From Allodiplogaster sudhausi (taxonomy: Eukaryota; Nematoda; Chromadorea; Rhabditida; Diplogasteridae), in NCBI GenBank assembly GCA_945643635.1, contig CALZFC010000056.1, positions 2,109,001-2,173,000 on the forward strand: DNA of 64,000 bases. Direction: 5' to 3'. The notes under the pieces were generated by a model. That model saw only the letters and a list, made by a program, of their open reading frames with translations. It was not told the origin of the DNA and ran no database searches. Position numbers and translations under genes: made by a program. This document shows, in pieces, positions 10,874 to 21,954 of the stretch (positions within the stretch are counted from its first letter, which is position 1; each line of letters starts with the position of its first letter).

Positions 10874-13005
10874 ATGAGTTCGACTGCCGATGATGATCTT
10901 GTTCTGGAAGATGTTTCACCCCCTCCTAATGGTTAGGTCTTTTATCCTGGAAACAGCAGTGTATGAACGTGTTGCAGTGGTAGTGGAGGACCGCGACAAT
11001 GAAAGTATGCCTGGTGAAGCCCACGAGAGCGACGACGCTGAAGAGAACACTGTTAGACTTTTATTTATTTATTTATTCAAATAATTACTTCTTTTTGTTC
11101 TCAAAACCATTTATTGGCGTGGTGCAGGATTCTGCCCAAGTCAAGGAAGACGATGCTAGAGCCGTTGACAATACGATGGATGGTGTGAAAATGCCAAAGG
11201 AGAGGCAAGAGACGGGGGCCGCTGAAGAAAGCGACGACGAAGATCGAATTTCCCTTGAAGATTGCGAAGAGGACGAGGGCGAGGTATTCTTTATTCCGTT
11301 TATTTAATCTTCTTTGTTCTTCTTTGTGATCCCTTGTCTTCGTTAAGGTTATTGATGACGATGATGATAAGAAAGAAGAAGGCGAACTTGAAGACGGAGA
11401 AATCAGTTCCGATTCCGAGGTTGATTGCTTCAACTTTCACTATATTGGGAGAGGGAGAAAGTGAGAGAGGAGAGGGAGAAAGTGAGAGAGGAGAGAGAGA
11501 AAGTGAGAGAGGAGAGAGAAAGTGAGAGAGGAGAGAGAGAAAGTGAGAGAGGAGAGAGAAAGTGAGAGAGGAGAGGGCGATGCTTTATTATAAACGGCTC
11601 AGAATTGGATTGGAATCAAAGTGGTCTGCAGCTTTTTTATATTGAAATAAGATATCAATCCTTTAACTATGAAATCAAGGGGGTGTCACTCGTTTAATCT
11701 CTTCGCTTTTCTTTGGGATTATTAACTATGAAATAGCCTCTGTAATTTGTATCCTTTATAGAAAGAAACACGACGTTCTGGATCAAAATCGGATGTGTGT
11801 TCCCATTTCTTGCGTGGCGAGTGCACTTGGGGAGAGGCGTGCAACTTCATGCATCCCAAGAACGTTCCCCCTCCTGTTAGCAAGGAACACTTTCAGTTTT
11901 CAATCATTCATTTTATAATCGTGCCAGGAATATGTACCTTGTTCATTTAGTAAGAGTAGGGATGTAGTAAAGCGGAAAAGAAAGACTTGATAGTGTTTGT
12001 TCTTTCAACGATTCGTTGCAGTTGGTGTGCAGCAAGAAGCCAATAACAGAACGAGTGACTCGGCCGAGAGGGAGGGGGAGACGGGGAGAGAAGTTCTTCC
12101 AGAGCGCGTCCTCTTCCTCCTCTGCCGCTTCCCTCACTGGCTGGGAACGCGCTCTCAGACAGGCTAAAGTGGTTCGTTCCTCTTCGCAATTCACATAGTT
12201 TGTTACTCGTTGACTGTCTTCACTTTCATTCAAAGTGAGATGCTCTCAAATACAAAATATAGGCTAGTTTTTGTTTGGCCAAATTGCTTTTAGAAACATG
12301 AGCTCTTTATTTGAGTGCGAAAAGCCTGCTCTGTGTTGAGATGAAAAGAGTCTTAGCGTAATCACCATTCACTCCGCCTGATTGATCCCTGTTCTCCCTT
12401 TTCACCCCACACGACAACGGTGAAATAAACCTGTCTTGAGAGTCCACCGAGTGCTTCAATGTGTCCCCTTTACTTTGCCCGTCTTTTCGCTTCGTTCTTT
12501 CCTTTATTGCCATTGGTTGGAGTCTTCTCTCTCTCTCTCTTTTTCTTTCTCTCTTTCTCTCACTCTCTCTTTTCCTCCATCTCTTGCCTTCTCTCTCTTA
12601 TGATCATAACAGAGTGAAATGTTTTCTCTTAGATGAATGAGAGAGCATTGAAGCGTAAAGAAGAGCCAGATTTCGAGCAGAAGAAGCTCGTCCTCGCTCC
12701 TTCTGATTTCATTCCTCCTTCGGATGATACCGATTCTGATGATACACGCAGGTTACTCTTTCGCTCCCTTTCATCTTTTCAAAATTACAAGTAAAGCTTT
12801 TTTGCCATTTGCACTTCAGTTGTATAGAAACGTGCAACTGCTTGTGTTGCATTCTAAGTATCTATTCGATTAATATTAACAGACGTGGCCGGCGTAGATC
12901 TTCTTCTAATACAAAAGGGAGACAGAGAGGAGTTGAACGAGAGCGTCCGCTGGAGCATCCTCGACAGCGCCCCTTCCCTCTTCCCATCCACCACCGTCCA
13001 GGGGT

Positions 13006-13056
<51 letters not shown>

Positions 13057-15188
13057 AACCACCTGTGCCTCTGCAGATGATTCCGTCTCTGCTGGACATC
13101 CGCCCCCCTTCTCCCCCTCGCCTTCGCCTTCTCTCATACGACATGCCTCCTCCTTCGCGATTTCCTCCTAAAAGTTGGTCCATGAATTCTTCTAAGTACT
13201 TAATGACTGATGCATGGCAGGTCTCGGTCCGCAAGTGATATACCCGAATGGTCGACCCATGCCGGTGAGAGAACGAGACCCTCCATCCAGGCCAGCCAGA
13301 GAAGACTCTACGAAGAGAGGCATCCCTTTGGCTCGAGAGAGGGAGACGGAGAAGAGGAACAGCCATGCAGATACAGAGAGGACTTCCAAGAGGCAAAGGT
13401 GCCTTTTATTAGGACAGATACGGTATTGACATTCAATGGGATGCTGTTGATAATTGGAATGTCAGGCACGGGGATTGCAAGGAAGGAGGAGGCGGCAGAG
13501 AGAGGACTCTTCCTCTTCCATCCAAACGGCGCTCTGCTCATGATGGTTCCCCTTTCTATTCCTAGAATGATTGATGGATACAATTGTGTTGAAGAGAAGC
13601 CGCGGGATCCGTGGGAGAGGAAACCAGCTGGAGGCCGGGGGAGGACACTCGCAGATCGCTCTTACAAGGATTCCCTTTCGTTAGTCTCTTCGTTTAATCT
13701 CTTTCCTTGCTCATTGCCTTCTTCAGTGGCCGAAGTCCTTCTGCCAGCTCGGATCACTCCAGACGAGTCACTACGCTCTCCGGTTTCTTTTGCTCCCCTT
13801 TCTACATCGATTGACCGTCCAATTCGATTGTTATAGGAAGTGGCTCGTCCTTGGAGAAGGCAGCTCCCTCTTCGTCACTCGACACTCTCGAGACAGTTGC
13901 TGTCAGCGATGAAGACAGCAAGAAGGTGGGGAAGGGGTTTATCTTTAGCAGAGAGGGTGGAAGAGGTTCTATGTCATTCTTCACTTTCAGCAATCCTCCT
14001 CGGACAACTCTTCATCGTCTTCTTCTTCTTCCACTTCTTCAGCTTCTTCCCGGTCCAATTCTCCTTCTCTTCCTGCAAGGTAGCTGCTTGAATACATAAT
14101 TGTTTTCTCCGCATAGAGGAAAACAAACCTATGTTTATCCCAGACTTTATCAGATATATCGTTATAGGAACTGTTGAAACGTTCCCGACTAATAGGAATT
14201 GAAAACCTTTTTTTTTTATTCCCGTTATATTATGCAGAGGATAGATAGAGTAAACAGTTGTTTTAGATATCGCATATCTGTGAATGATGAAGTGGAGATG
14301 AAGAAGGAAGCGGAGAAGTCAGAACTGGAGAGTGATGAAGATGTAGAAGAAGAGAAGGAAGCAGGCAAGATGAAAAGAAAGGAGAAGAAGGACCAAGAAG
14401 AAAGGGGAAAAGAGTCTGAGAGGAAGGGGGAGGAGAGTGAGAGGACGGCGAGGGAACGAACATCTCCACGTGGTTAGATTGACACGCTTCTCTTATCTTT
14501 CTTACTGCCCATTCAGTTTTTCTTCTGTTACTTAAAGAAATTTGTCATTAACTGTACTTTCCCTGAAGGCTCGTTGAAGAGGGCTCACAGTGAATCAGTC
14601 CACAGCACAGATCATTCACGGTTCGAAATTTCTATTTTTTAAGCAAATTGTCTGCTAACCCATTCTATTTTTAGAAAGCGAATTCCTTCAATTGGCTCTG
14701 GAGACCATCCGAGAAAGTCTCCTCGACCACGGTGCGTTGAAGTCGCAGCAGAACAGTTAGTAGAGAGGAGAGAGAGAGGGAGAGAGAGAGAGAGAAAGAG
14801 CGAAGAGGCAATGACTCAAATAGGTTGGCTGTGGTTTGCTTGAAGAATGCACTCGCCGCCTGGAAAGAAAGGCCGTTCTCGTTCTCCGCCTGAAGAAACG
14901 CGGCAGGAGAGAAGAAAGGAACAGAAGAGACGGCCTGCTCAGCCTCCTCGAGATCAGCATGCAGGTCTCTCTCTTTCTTTCACGCAATCTCATCTATTTA
15001 TGTTTGCCTTCTCCAACTTTTCTTTATCCTCTCGTTTTATCCCTTCTCATTCTTTGCTTCCTTCTGGTTCCAGTTCACTAAACAGCCGTATTTGTTATTT
15101 AGAGCAGCGTAAGCAAGAACTTCGCCAACAACTGCGCGAGATTGAAGAGCGTCTTCTGGCGGCAAAGCAGAGAAGAGGCATTTCTTAG
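10874..15188 (+). CDS. ZC3H18: ZC3H18-like CCCH zinc-finger, RS-rich nuclear RNA-processing protein
   Basis: In animals ZC3H18 links the nuclear cap-binding complex to RNA decay and export factors. About 15 small exons were joined from the ATG at 10874. Order: acidic N-terminus; one CCCH finger (VCSHFLRGECTWGEACNFMH near 11800-11860, spacing C-x7-C-x5-C-x3-H); then TGWERALRQAKV and KRKEEPDFEQKK, the block that follows the finger in ZC3H18; Arg/Pro/Ser-rich exons; a poly-Ser stretch (13997-14080); Lys/Glu-rich exons; and a C-terminal helix ELRQQLREIEERLLAAKQRR before the stop at 15188, matching the short C-terminal helix of that family. The combination of finger, WERxLRxAK block and end helix supports orthology. 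Exon borders between 13500 and 13850 are uncertain. Confidence 0.85.
11450..11578 (+). repeat. Tandem GAGAAAGTGAGAGAGGAGAG repeat in a ZC3H18-like intron
   Basis: About six copies of a 17-20-bp purine unit in the intron just before the zinc-finger exon. It makes a false Gly/Glu/Ser-repeat reading frame. Confidence 0.9.
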
Positions 15189-16046
15189 ACAACTTTATTT
15201 TGCTTCTTCCCACCTCTGTTCCGATCTATTTTTTTATTCGTAATTACCATATTCCTCTGAATTTACTGCCGATTTCAGAGACACTAATGAATTGTTGCTA
15301 CCACAAAAATTTATCTGTTCAAACCCACTGACTTGAAGATTACTCATTTTATGTATACTTCTGGTAATACTCATGTTATGGATAGTTCTGGTAACGTTTG
15401 ATGAAGATGGGCTAATCTAGAAGATTCTGAATCAACAATCACTAACGCCCTTGGATTGTTTGGCCGGTTCGCCAGCGTGCAACTATAACTTATTTACTTT
15501 CTGCATTAGGATAATGAATATTTCCGTCCCGCCTCTTACATTTAGTCCTTCATATCACCAATTATTATTTACTGCACAGAAGACTTACTATAAAAAATAG
15601 AAGTGCAGAGATTGAGAGAGAGAGTGGAGAATGTGCGATTTCATTGTTTTAGAGTGAGTCCACTGTGAATTTTATCTTTTGGGCAGTTCCATTGTTAAAC
15701 GTTTGAGCTAACAGAAGCCATGGTAATAGCTAAGTAGGTCGTTCCATTATCCATTATGTATCTTGGGTCTGTTCTCCTTAGCGGATGGCTACCTTCTGCT
15801 TGGTTAATGTGATGTTTTAGTCGCTGATCGCTTTCTTGTTTATGCGTGCTTTCTAACCTTAATTTGTGTGCACTGTACCGCTTTAACGTTAATGTTGTAT
15901 GGATCGATAATCCCTATACTATTATTTATGCGAATAAACTGCGAGTTCTTTAAAAGATGACAGACAGCAGATTGGTTTACATCCAAGTAATGTGTGATGA
16001 GATAGCTATTACTAGAGAAGGAAAGTATCGGTAGCTGGGTTTGCAG
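15189..16046. other. AT-rich intergenic region
   Basis: No exon with coding character was seen on either strand. The stretch contains the 3' end of the ZC3H18-like gene and presumably the promoter of POP4. Confidence 0.6.
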
Positions 16047-16784
16047 ATGTCCGTGGTTGCCCCAGCCACTTCGGCTCATCGCTTCAAGACCTTTTCAGTA
16101 GAGAAGGCCAATTCCAGAGTGAAGTCAGTGTTCTTCGACTATCGCGTTCTTGACTGGGTTTTTCTTCTTCTCAGAAACCCAGCAAGCGAAAGCTGTGAAC
16201 TTGGCGAGAAAAGGACTGACTGAGGAGGACAAGAAGAAGATGAAGTAAGTGTTGTTCCTTGTGAGTGGAAGGGAGCGTTCCCTTGAGGTACTCGGATGTG
16301 GCTGCCCTGCTGCCCCTCTGGCAGTCCTATGCTCGTTCTCTGCTCGGCCCTCGCTCCGCTGCCTCTGACCGCTTCTTGCGCTGTCAGCTGGTCGGCTCTT
16401 TGCTTCTCGTTGTAGAGGCTCATAATCCTAGCATGGTTCGTTTTCTTCTCCTGAGCTCTTCCCTTTATGAGTCTTTTCATAACATCTCTTATTCTCTTTT
16501 TCACTTTCTTCAGGTTGGTCTTCTTGGTATCGTTGTTCTGGAGACTCGTCATACATTCCAAATGGTAACAAAGGATGATCGTTTCGTGGGTGAGTGCTGA
16601 AGAGAAAGGGGAGCAATGAGAATAGAAGAAGACTCCTTGAGTGGTTGCGAAGGCGAGGACGATGCTGCAAGCAGCTCTGGATGCACGAGTCCTCTCCTTC
16701 TTCGGAGATGCTATGAGAATGCGCTCTGCTCAGAGGGGAAGGAAGTCGCGGCAGAGACAGCCACTTCCCTTCTCCATCAAATGA
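16047..16784 (+). CDS. POP4: RNase P/MRP protein subunit POP4 (Rpp29)
   Basis: Subunit of RNase P and RNase MRP, which mature tRNA 5' ends and pre-rRNA in the nucleus and nucleolus. Five exons (16047-16118, 16183-16244, 16276-16435, 16514-16589, 16642-16784) join in frame to exactly 171 codons, 170 residues against about 220 in human. The order matches the family: ARKGLTEEDKKKM in the basic N-terminal part, LLPLWQSYARSLLG, then the Sm-like barrel with VGLLGIVVLETRHTFQMVTK and DRFVVVAKART, and the C-terminal FFGDAMRMRSAQRGRKS. The intron 16245-16275 is only 31 nt and 16590-16641 is 52 nt. The N-terminus is shorter than in vertebrates. The next gene starts 290 bp downstream. Confidence 0.87.
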
Positions 16785-17073
16785 TCTCCCTTTACATCTC
16801 GCTCTCTTCTTAATCCTTTCAATTGTATAAGTGATGAAGATGGCTATCATTTCCAATGTAACACGTCACTTTGGGAATACAGAGTGAGGACGGGGAAGGG
16901 GAGCTTTCCTGATCTACCACGGGAGGATGAGGGGGGGGGGAGTTGGTTTCTCTCCTCCTTGATCTCCCGCGCTCTCTCTCCTTGCCGATAAGTCTACTCG
17001 CTAGTTGTAGGAGCGGAGCATAGATTGTCGTGTGGTAGTTCCTTCTTCTCCACTAATCCCATCTTGCATAGAG

Positions 17074-17352
17074 ATGCTTGGTTCTCGTCACGGCAACTGG
17101 AAGCCTTCTCCACCCCGCCGTGCTTATCCTCTCCGACTCTCTAACCCCTCTGGAGTCTCTCTCGGCCCCAGCATCTCTCACGTGGGAGTGAAGATCCCTA
17201 TCACTGCATTCTTCTCCTCGCTCTCTCCTGGCAAGGCTTCTCGTCTCGTGACAGTTTCCCCCCGAGATGACTCATTCGTCATCGAGGACGAACCCATCGA
17301 GGCTGGCAACCTACGTGCACTGCGCCCCTCCCAGCCACGCAAGAGCAAGGTT

Positions 17353-17391
<39 letters not shown>

Positions 17392-17787
17392 CTCTCTGTC
17401 TCTCTCTGTCTCTCTCTCCTCTCTCTCTCCTCTCTCTCTCTCTCTCAGTATCTGTCTCTCTCTCAATCGCCCTCGTCTGTTCTCCAACCTATCCCTCCTT
17501 TAACTTGCTTGCGTGTTTCAGCTAAATGTTTCCTCTTTGCAGATAACGGATGATTGTTTTGGCAAAGGAGAGAAAGGGGAATTGAAAAGCGAGGGAAGAG
17601 ACGGAGAAGAAGAGGACGAGGTGCAGAGAGCGAAGAGGAAGGAGGAGGCATTCAAAACTGCTCTCTGCGACTCTTTCCGTCGGTTCGGACTCTGTGACTA
17701 CGGCAGCCATTGCCGGTTCGCACATGGAGAGGCCGAACTCAGACTCCCCTCGCAGGTTCTCTCTCTCTCTCTCCCTCTCTCACCCTC

Positions 17788-17823
<36 letters not shown>

Positions 17824-17986
17824 TTCAGCCCCGCGGTAAGGCTCACCCGAAGTATAAGACCCAACTCTGCGACAAATTTTCCGTCAACGGCTTTTGCCCC
17901 TACGGACCTCGCTGCCAGTTCATTCACATGATGAAGAAGGTTCATTTCTACTATTCTTCTCAGTGTCTCTCTCTCTCTCTCTGTCC

Positions 17987-18030
<44 letters not shown>

Positions 18031-19533
18031 GGGCAAAGAATACATTCATTTAGGGAATGCCTCTTGTTGAGTATGAGCGAAGGGTCAAGATGGGAACCAC
18101 ATCTCCTACCTCAGAGTGTGAAGAAGTCGACTATGGGCGGTTCCCCCCGGCGCGGTTCGTTCTTTCGTTCTCCGCCAATCTTTTGCTCACCCTTCACTCT
18201 TTCCTTCTAGCTCTTTCTCGCTCTCTCACATTTTATCTTTCGCCCCATCTTGGCTCTCTCTATTGACCTCTCTCTCCATCTTTCTCTCTCTCTCTCTCTC
18301 TCCATCTTTCTCTCTCTCCATCTTTCTCTCTCTCCATCTTTCTCTCTCTCCATCTTTCTCTCTCTCCATCTTTCTCTCTCTCCATCTTTCTCTTTCTCCA
18401 TCTTTCTCTCTCTCCATCTTTCTCTCTCTCCATCTTCATCTCTCTCCATCTTTCTCTCTCTCCACTCCTTGTCTCCGTCTTTCTCACTTTCCACCTTTCT
18501 CTCTCCATTTTACTCTCCATCTTCCTCTCTCTCTCCATCTTTCTCTCATCTTTATCTCTCTCCATCCATCTCTCTCTCTCTCTATCTTTCTCTCTCTCCG
18601 TCTTTCTTCCTTTCTCTCTTTATCTATCTTTCTCTTTCCATCTTTCCATCTTTCTCTCTCTCTCTCCATCCATCTCTATCTCCGTCTTTCTCTCTATCTG
18701 TCTTTCTCTCTCCCTCTTTCACCCTCTCTCCACCATCTCTCTCCCCATCTTTCTGTCTCTCCACCATCTCTCTCCCCATCTTTCTGTCTCTCCACCATCT
18801 CTCTCCCCATCTTTCTGTCTCTCCTTCCATCTCTCTCTCTCTCTCTCTCTCTCTCCATCTCTCTCTCTCTCTCTCCATCTCTCTCTTTCTCTCTCTCTCT
18901 CCATCTTTTTGTGTCTGCAGCAACGCGTGCCGTCGTCGCTCGTCCGTGGATCCTTCCGGAATGCGCCGTTGGTCGAGCAGTGACCGCGTGGTGGCCTCGT
19001 CGCCCTCTGCTGGCTCGATTCTGGCCCCTCTGCATGCCTCTTCGATGTCTTCCACTCCTCGTCTCCGTCGTTCTACTCCAACTCTTCCGGTTGAGAAGGG
19101 GGAGAAGGAGAGGCCGAAAAGTGTCCATCCGACGGATGAGAAGCGTCGTGGTCGTCCTGTCGAAGCTCTCTCGAGCAGCCGTGCGGGTCACCCGTTTTAA
19201 CTTTTTCCCCTCTCTTTATTACAGGGAAGAAATGAAGTGATTAAGACATCAAAAACTTCAGGCCCAACGGCGGGAATGAATGGCCGTCGCATCTCTGAGT
19301 TGTCTCTGATAAAGGAGGAGACGGAGTCCCCTTCTAGCGGCCCCTTCACAGCCCGTCCTCTGAGTCTTCTCACTGAATCGTGTGATGAGGAGCTTCTTGC
19401 CGGTGGTGCGTACTCCCATCGCTACTTGCTTGGAGACTGCCCCGAGGGATCTCGTCGTACCCTTCCTCCCGTCACGGAGATTCTCGCTTCCCTCTATAAT
19501 ACTAAAACCGCTGGTGCCCGTGCCAATGCCTGA
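17074..19533 (+). CDS. Tandem CCCH zinc-finger mRNA decay factor (ZFP36/tristetraprolin family)
   Basis: Proteins of this family bind AU-rich elements in mRNA 3' ends and recruit the deadenylation machinery in the cytoplasm. Exons: 17074-17349, 17543-17755, 17829-17939, 18054-18154, from 18921, and a last one about 19226-19533. Finger 1 is [21 protein letters not shown] and finger 2 [21 protein letters not shown] (second truncated here to the core), both C-x8-C-x5-C-x3-H, with the family lead HPKYKTQLC before finger 2. The linker between fingers is 23 residues in this model against 18 usually, and the intron 17756-17828 falls within it. A downstream acceptor would shorten it. The C-terminal part is Ser/Arg-rich. 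Donor of the exon starting at 18921 is uncertain. Confidence 0.9.
18240..18910 (+). repeat. CT-rich minisatellites in a ZFP36-like intron
   Basis: About 12 copies of CTCTCTCCATCTTTCTCT (18 bp) to about 18560, then three to four copies of a 36-bp unit CCACCATCTCTCTCCCCATC... (18725-18830), all upstream of the 3' splice site at 18920. The whole intron is CT-rich on the sense strand. Confidence 0.9.
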
Positions 19534-20243
19534 ATTAACCGATTTCACGCCCAAAATGACTCCTTGTTTTGAAACATTGATCAGTTACATTTTAACATTT
19601 TTTAATAGTTTAAATTTTAACATTTAACTGCATTGTTCACTAACTGAAGTGTGCTCTGTTAATGTAACCACATTGGCTGTGCTCTGTACAACATCATTTG
19701 CTTATCCCTGTTCTGTATTCATGCCATATCTTCTGTAAATCACTTCGAAATGACAATAAAGAGGAAACCAGGGATGTCTCGCAGGCAAAGCAACACGAAG
19801 GGAATATGCATCTGCGTGATGATAGAGTGCGACGTGGTGGGGCAGATGTGTCTTCCACGGGTTGTGGGTGGAAGGAGACGAGGAAAGGGGGAGGGGGAGT
19901 ACGTGTCAGCTGGGCGGCGACGGCCCGTAGGCACGGCCGCTAGTACAGCTGGACTCGTCTGCTTCCCTCCTCAGCTCTCTTCTCTCTCTCTCTCTTTGAT
20001 TATCTGAGATCTGCCTTCCCTCTTGCTTTCCCACATGAATCCCTCAAGTCATTCAGACAGCAACCTGCCCTCTCTTTCAGCACTCTCTTTGTAAATTTAC
20101 CAAGTCGTTCATTTCTCTAAATAATATCTAAATAATAAATATCAAAGGATCATTTAATTTCGAAGTTGTGTTTAATCAGCATTTGCCATGATGATTTTGA
20201 ACATAATGATTCTCACCAATTCTGAAGCATCATTGTTTTAGCC
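19534..20243. other. Intergenic region
   Basis: Between the stop of the ZFP36-like gene and the next start. No convincing exon; AATAAA-type signals are present (for example near 19755). Confidence 0.5.
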
Positions 20244-20945
20244 ATGTATGGCAATCGATACAGAAGCGGCAGTGTTGGTCGACAGGGAGTGGGAGGATCT
20301 TCTTCTGTCTTAGCTGGATCTTCTTCTGTCTCCGCTGGGCCTTCTTCTGTCTACAAGTCCCCCTATGGATCACTTTCAGTTTGTCATTTTTTACTCTTTT
20401 CTGGCAGTATTTACGCATTTACGCATATATATAAGAATGGAAAATAGACCTATTCAATTTCGTCTTGCTTCACTTGCCTTAGTACATTTTGGGTCCCCCA
20501 AATGTATGTTTCGCAGTCTGTTTTGTAATCGTTGTCTGTAACTTTCTCTAGCTCTCTCCGTTATTTAATGCGCCTTCAGCGTAGCGACATGTTACAGCAA
20601 AGAGCGAGAGATGCAGTGGTTTCTAGAGGAATAGAGAAAGCGAAGATGGCAGAGAGATAACTGAACACAAAAGAAGTAGAATCTTTGTGAGGGAAGCACT
20701 GCCAAAACAGCTGTTCTCATCTGGATTATAAATGAAGCTGATGGACCAAATAAATGTAAATATTTAAGAAAAAAATTAACTTCTCTGCCATGAAAATCAA
20801 GTTAGCCTAACAAGGAGGCAATTTTTTTCCGCGTATGAACAGGAATAAGATCGGAAAGAGCACTTACTTAAAACAACCTATCTAGACATTAGAAAATCAT
20901 TAGAGGTCACACACTGATTATCTTCATTAAAGCGAGCTCTTTTTA

Positions 20946-20989
<44 letters not shown>

Positions 20990-21007
20990 CGCAGTCCCTC
21001 TCTCGTT

Positions 21008-21060
<53 letters not shown>

Positions 21061-21575
21061 CAGTCCCTTTTTTGTTTCTTCTCTCTCTTTCTCTCTGTCT
21101 CTTTCTTCTTTTCCAGACAGGAAGCGCAGGCAGCTCCCGTTATTCTCGAGCAGCTTCATGCGACCCGCTGTCCTCCTCAATTGGGTCCTCTTCCTACTCG
21201 CGACCACTCTCATCAGGTATTGAGAAATTAGTTAATTTAAGGAATAACTAATATTTAAGGGATCTCCTCCGCTCGGCCTTCAGCTGGCCTTCCTTCTCAT
21301 ATGTCTCATTCTGACTTCGCACCTATACCATATTCAACACGGTAAGTTGAGAAGTAGAGAGGGCGAGGGAGACAGAAAGAAAGATAGAAGGAGAGAAAAG
21401 AGTGAAAATGAGAAGCGAAAATAAGAGCTAGAAGTAATTGAATAAACATGAAAACTCCGATGATAGAAAATGACTGATGTTTCCAGATTTGGAAGCACAG
21501 ATCGACTCGTTTCATCGCTGAGTGGTTCGCTAACACAGAGGTGTGAGTGAGAGTGAGAGTGAGAGTAAGAGGTTA

Positions 21576-21630
<55 letters not shown>

Positions 21631-21919
21631 GAGAGCGCAAGAGAGTAGGAAAGTAAGAGAGAGAGAGAGAGACGGAGTGAGAGGAGAGTGAGTGAGACAG
21701 AGACCACACTGTAATGAGGAGAAAGATGAGAGAACGAACTGTTTCTTCTTCCGAACCAGGCCCCCTTCGTATCCCATGGGAACTTCCCGCTTCAATCCCT
21801 CTTCTTCTTCCTATGCACGCGCACCTGGTACATATATACTTTTTTATATTAATTTTTTTTAAATCTTTTCAAATTTTCTCAAGATAAGCGAAAACGATGA
21901 GCGAGAGGGAGAAAAAAAA

Positions 21920-21954
<35 letters not shown>

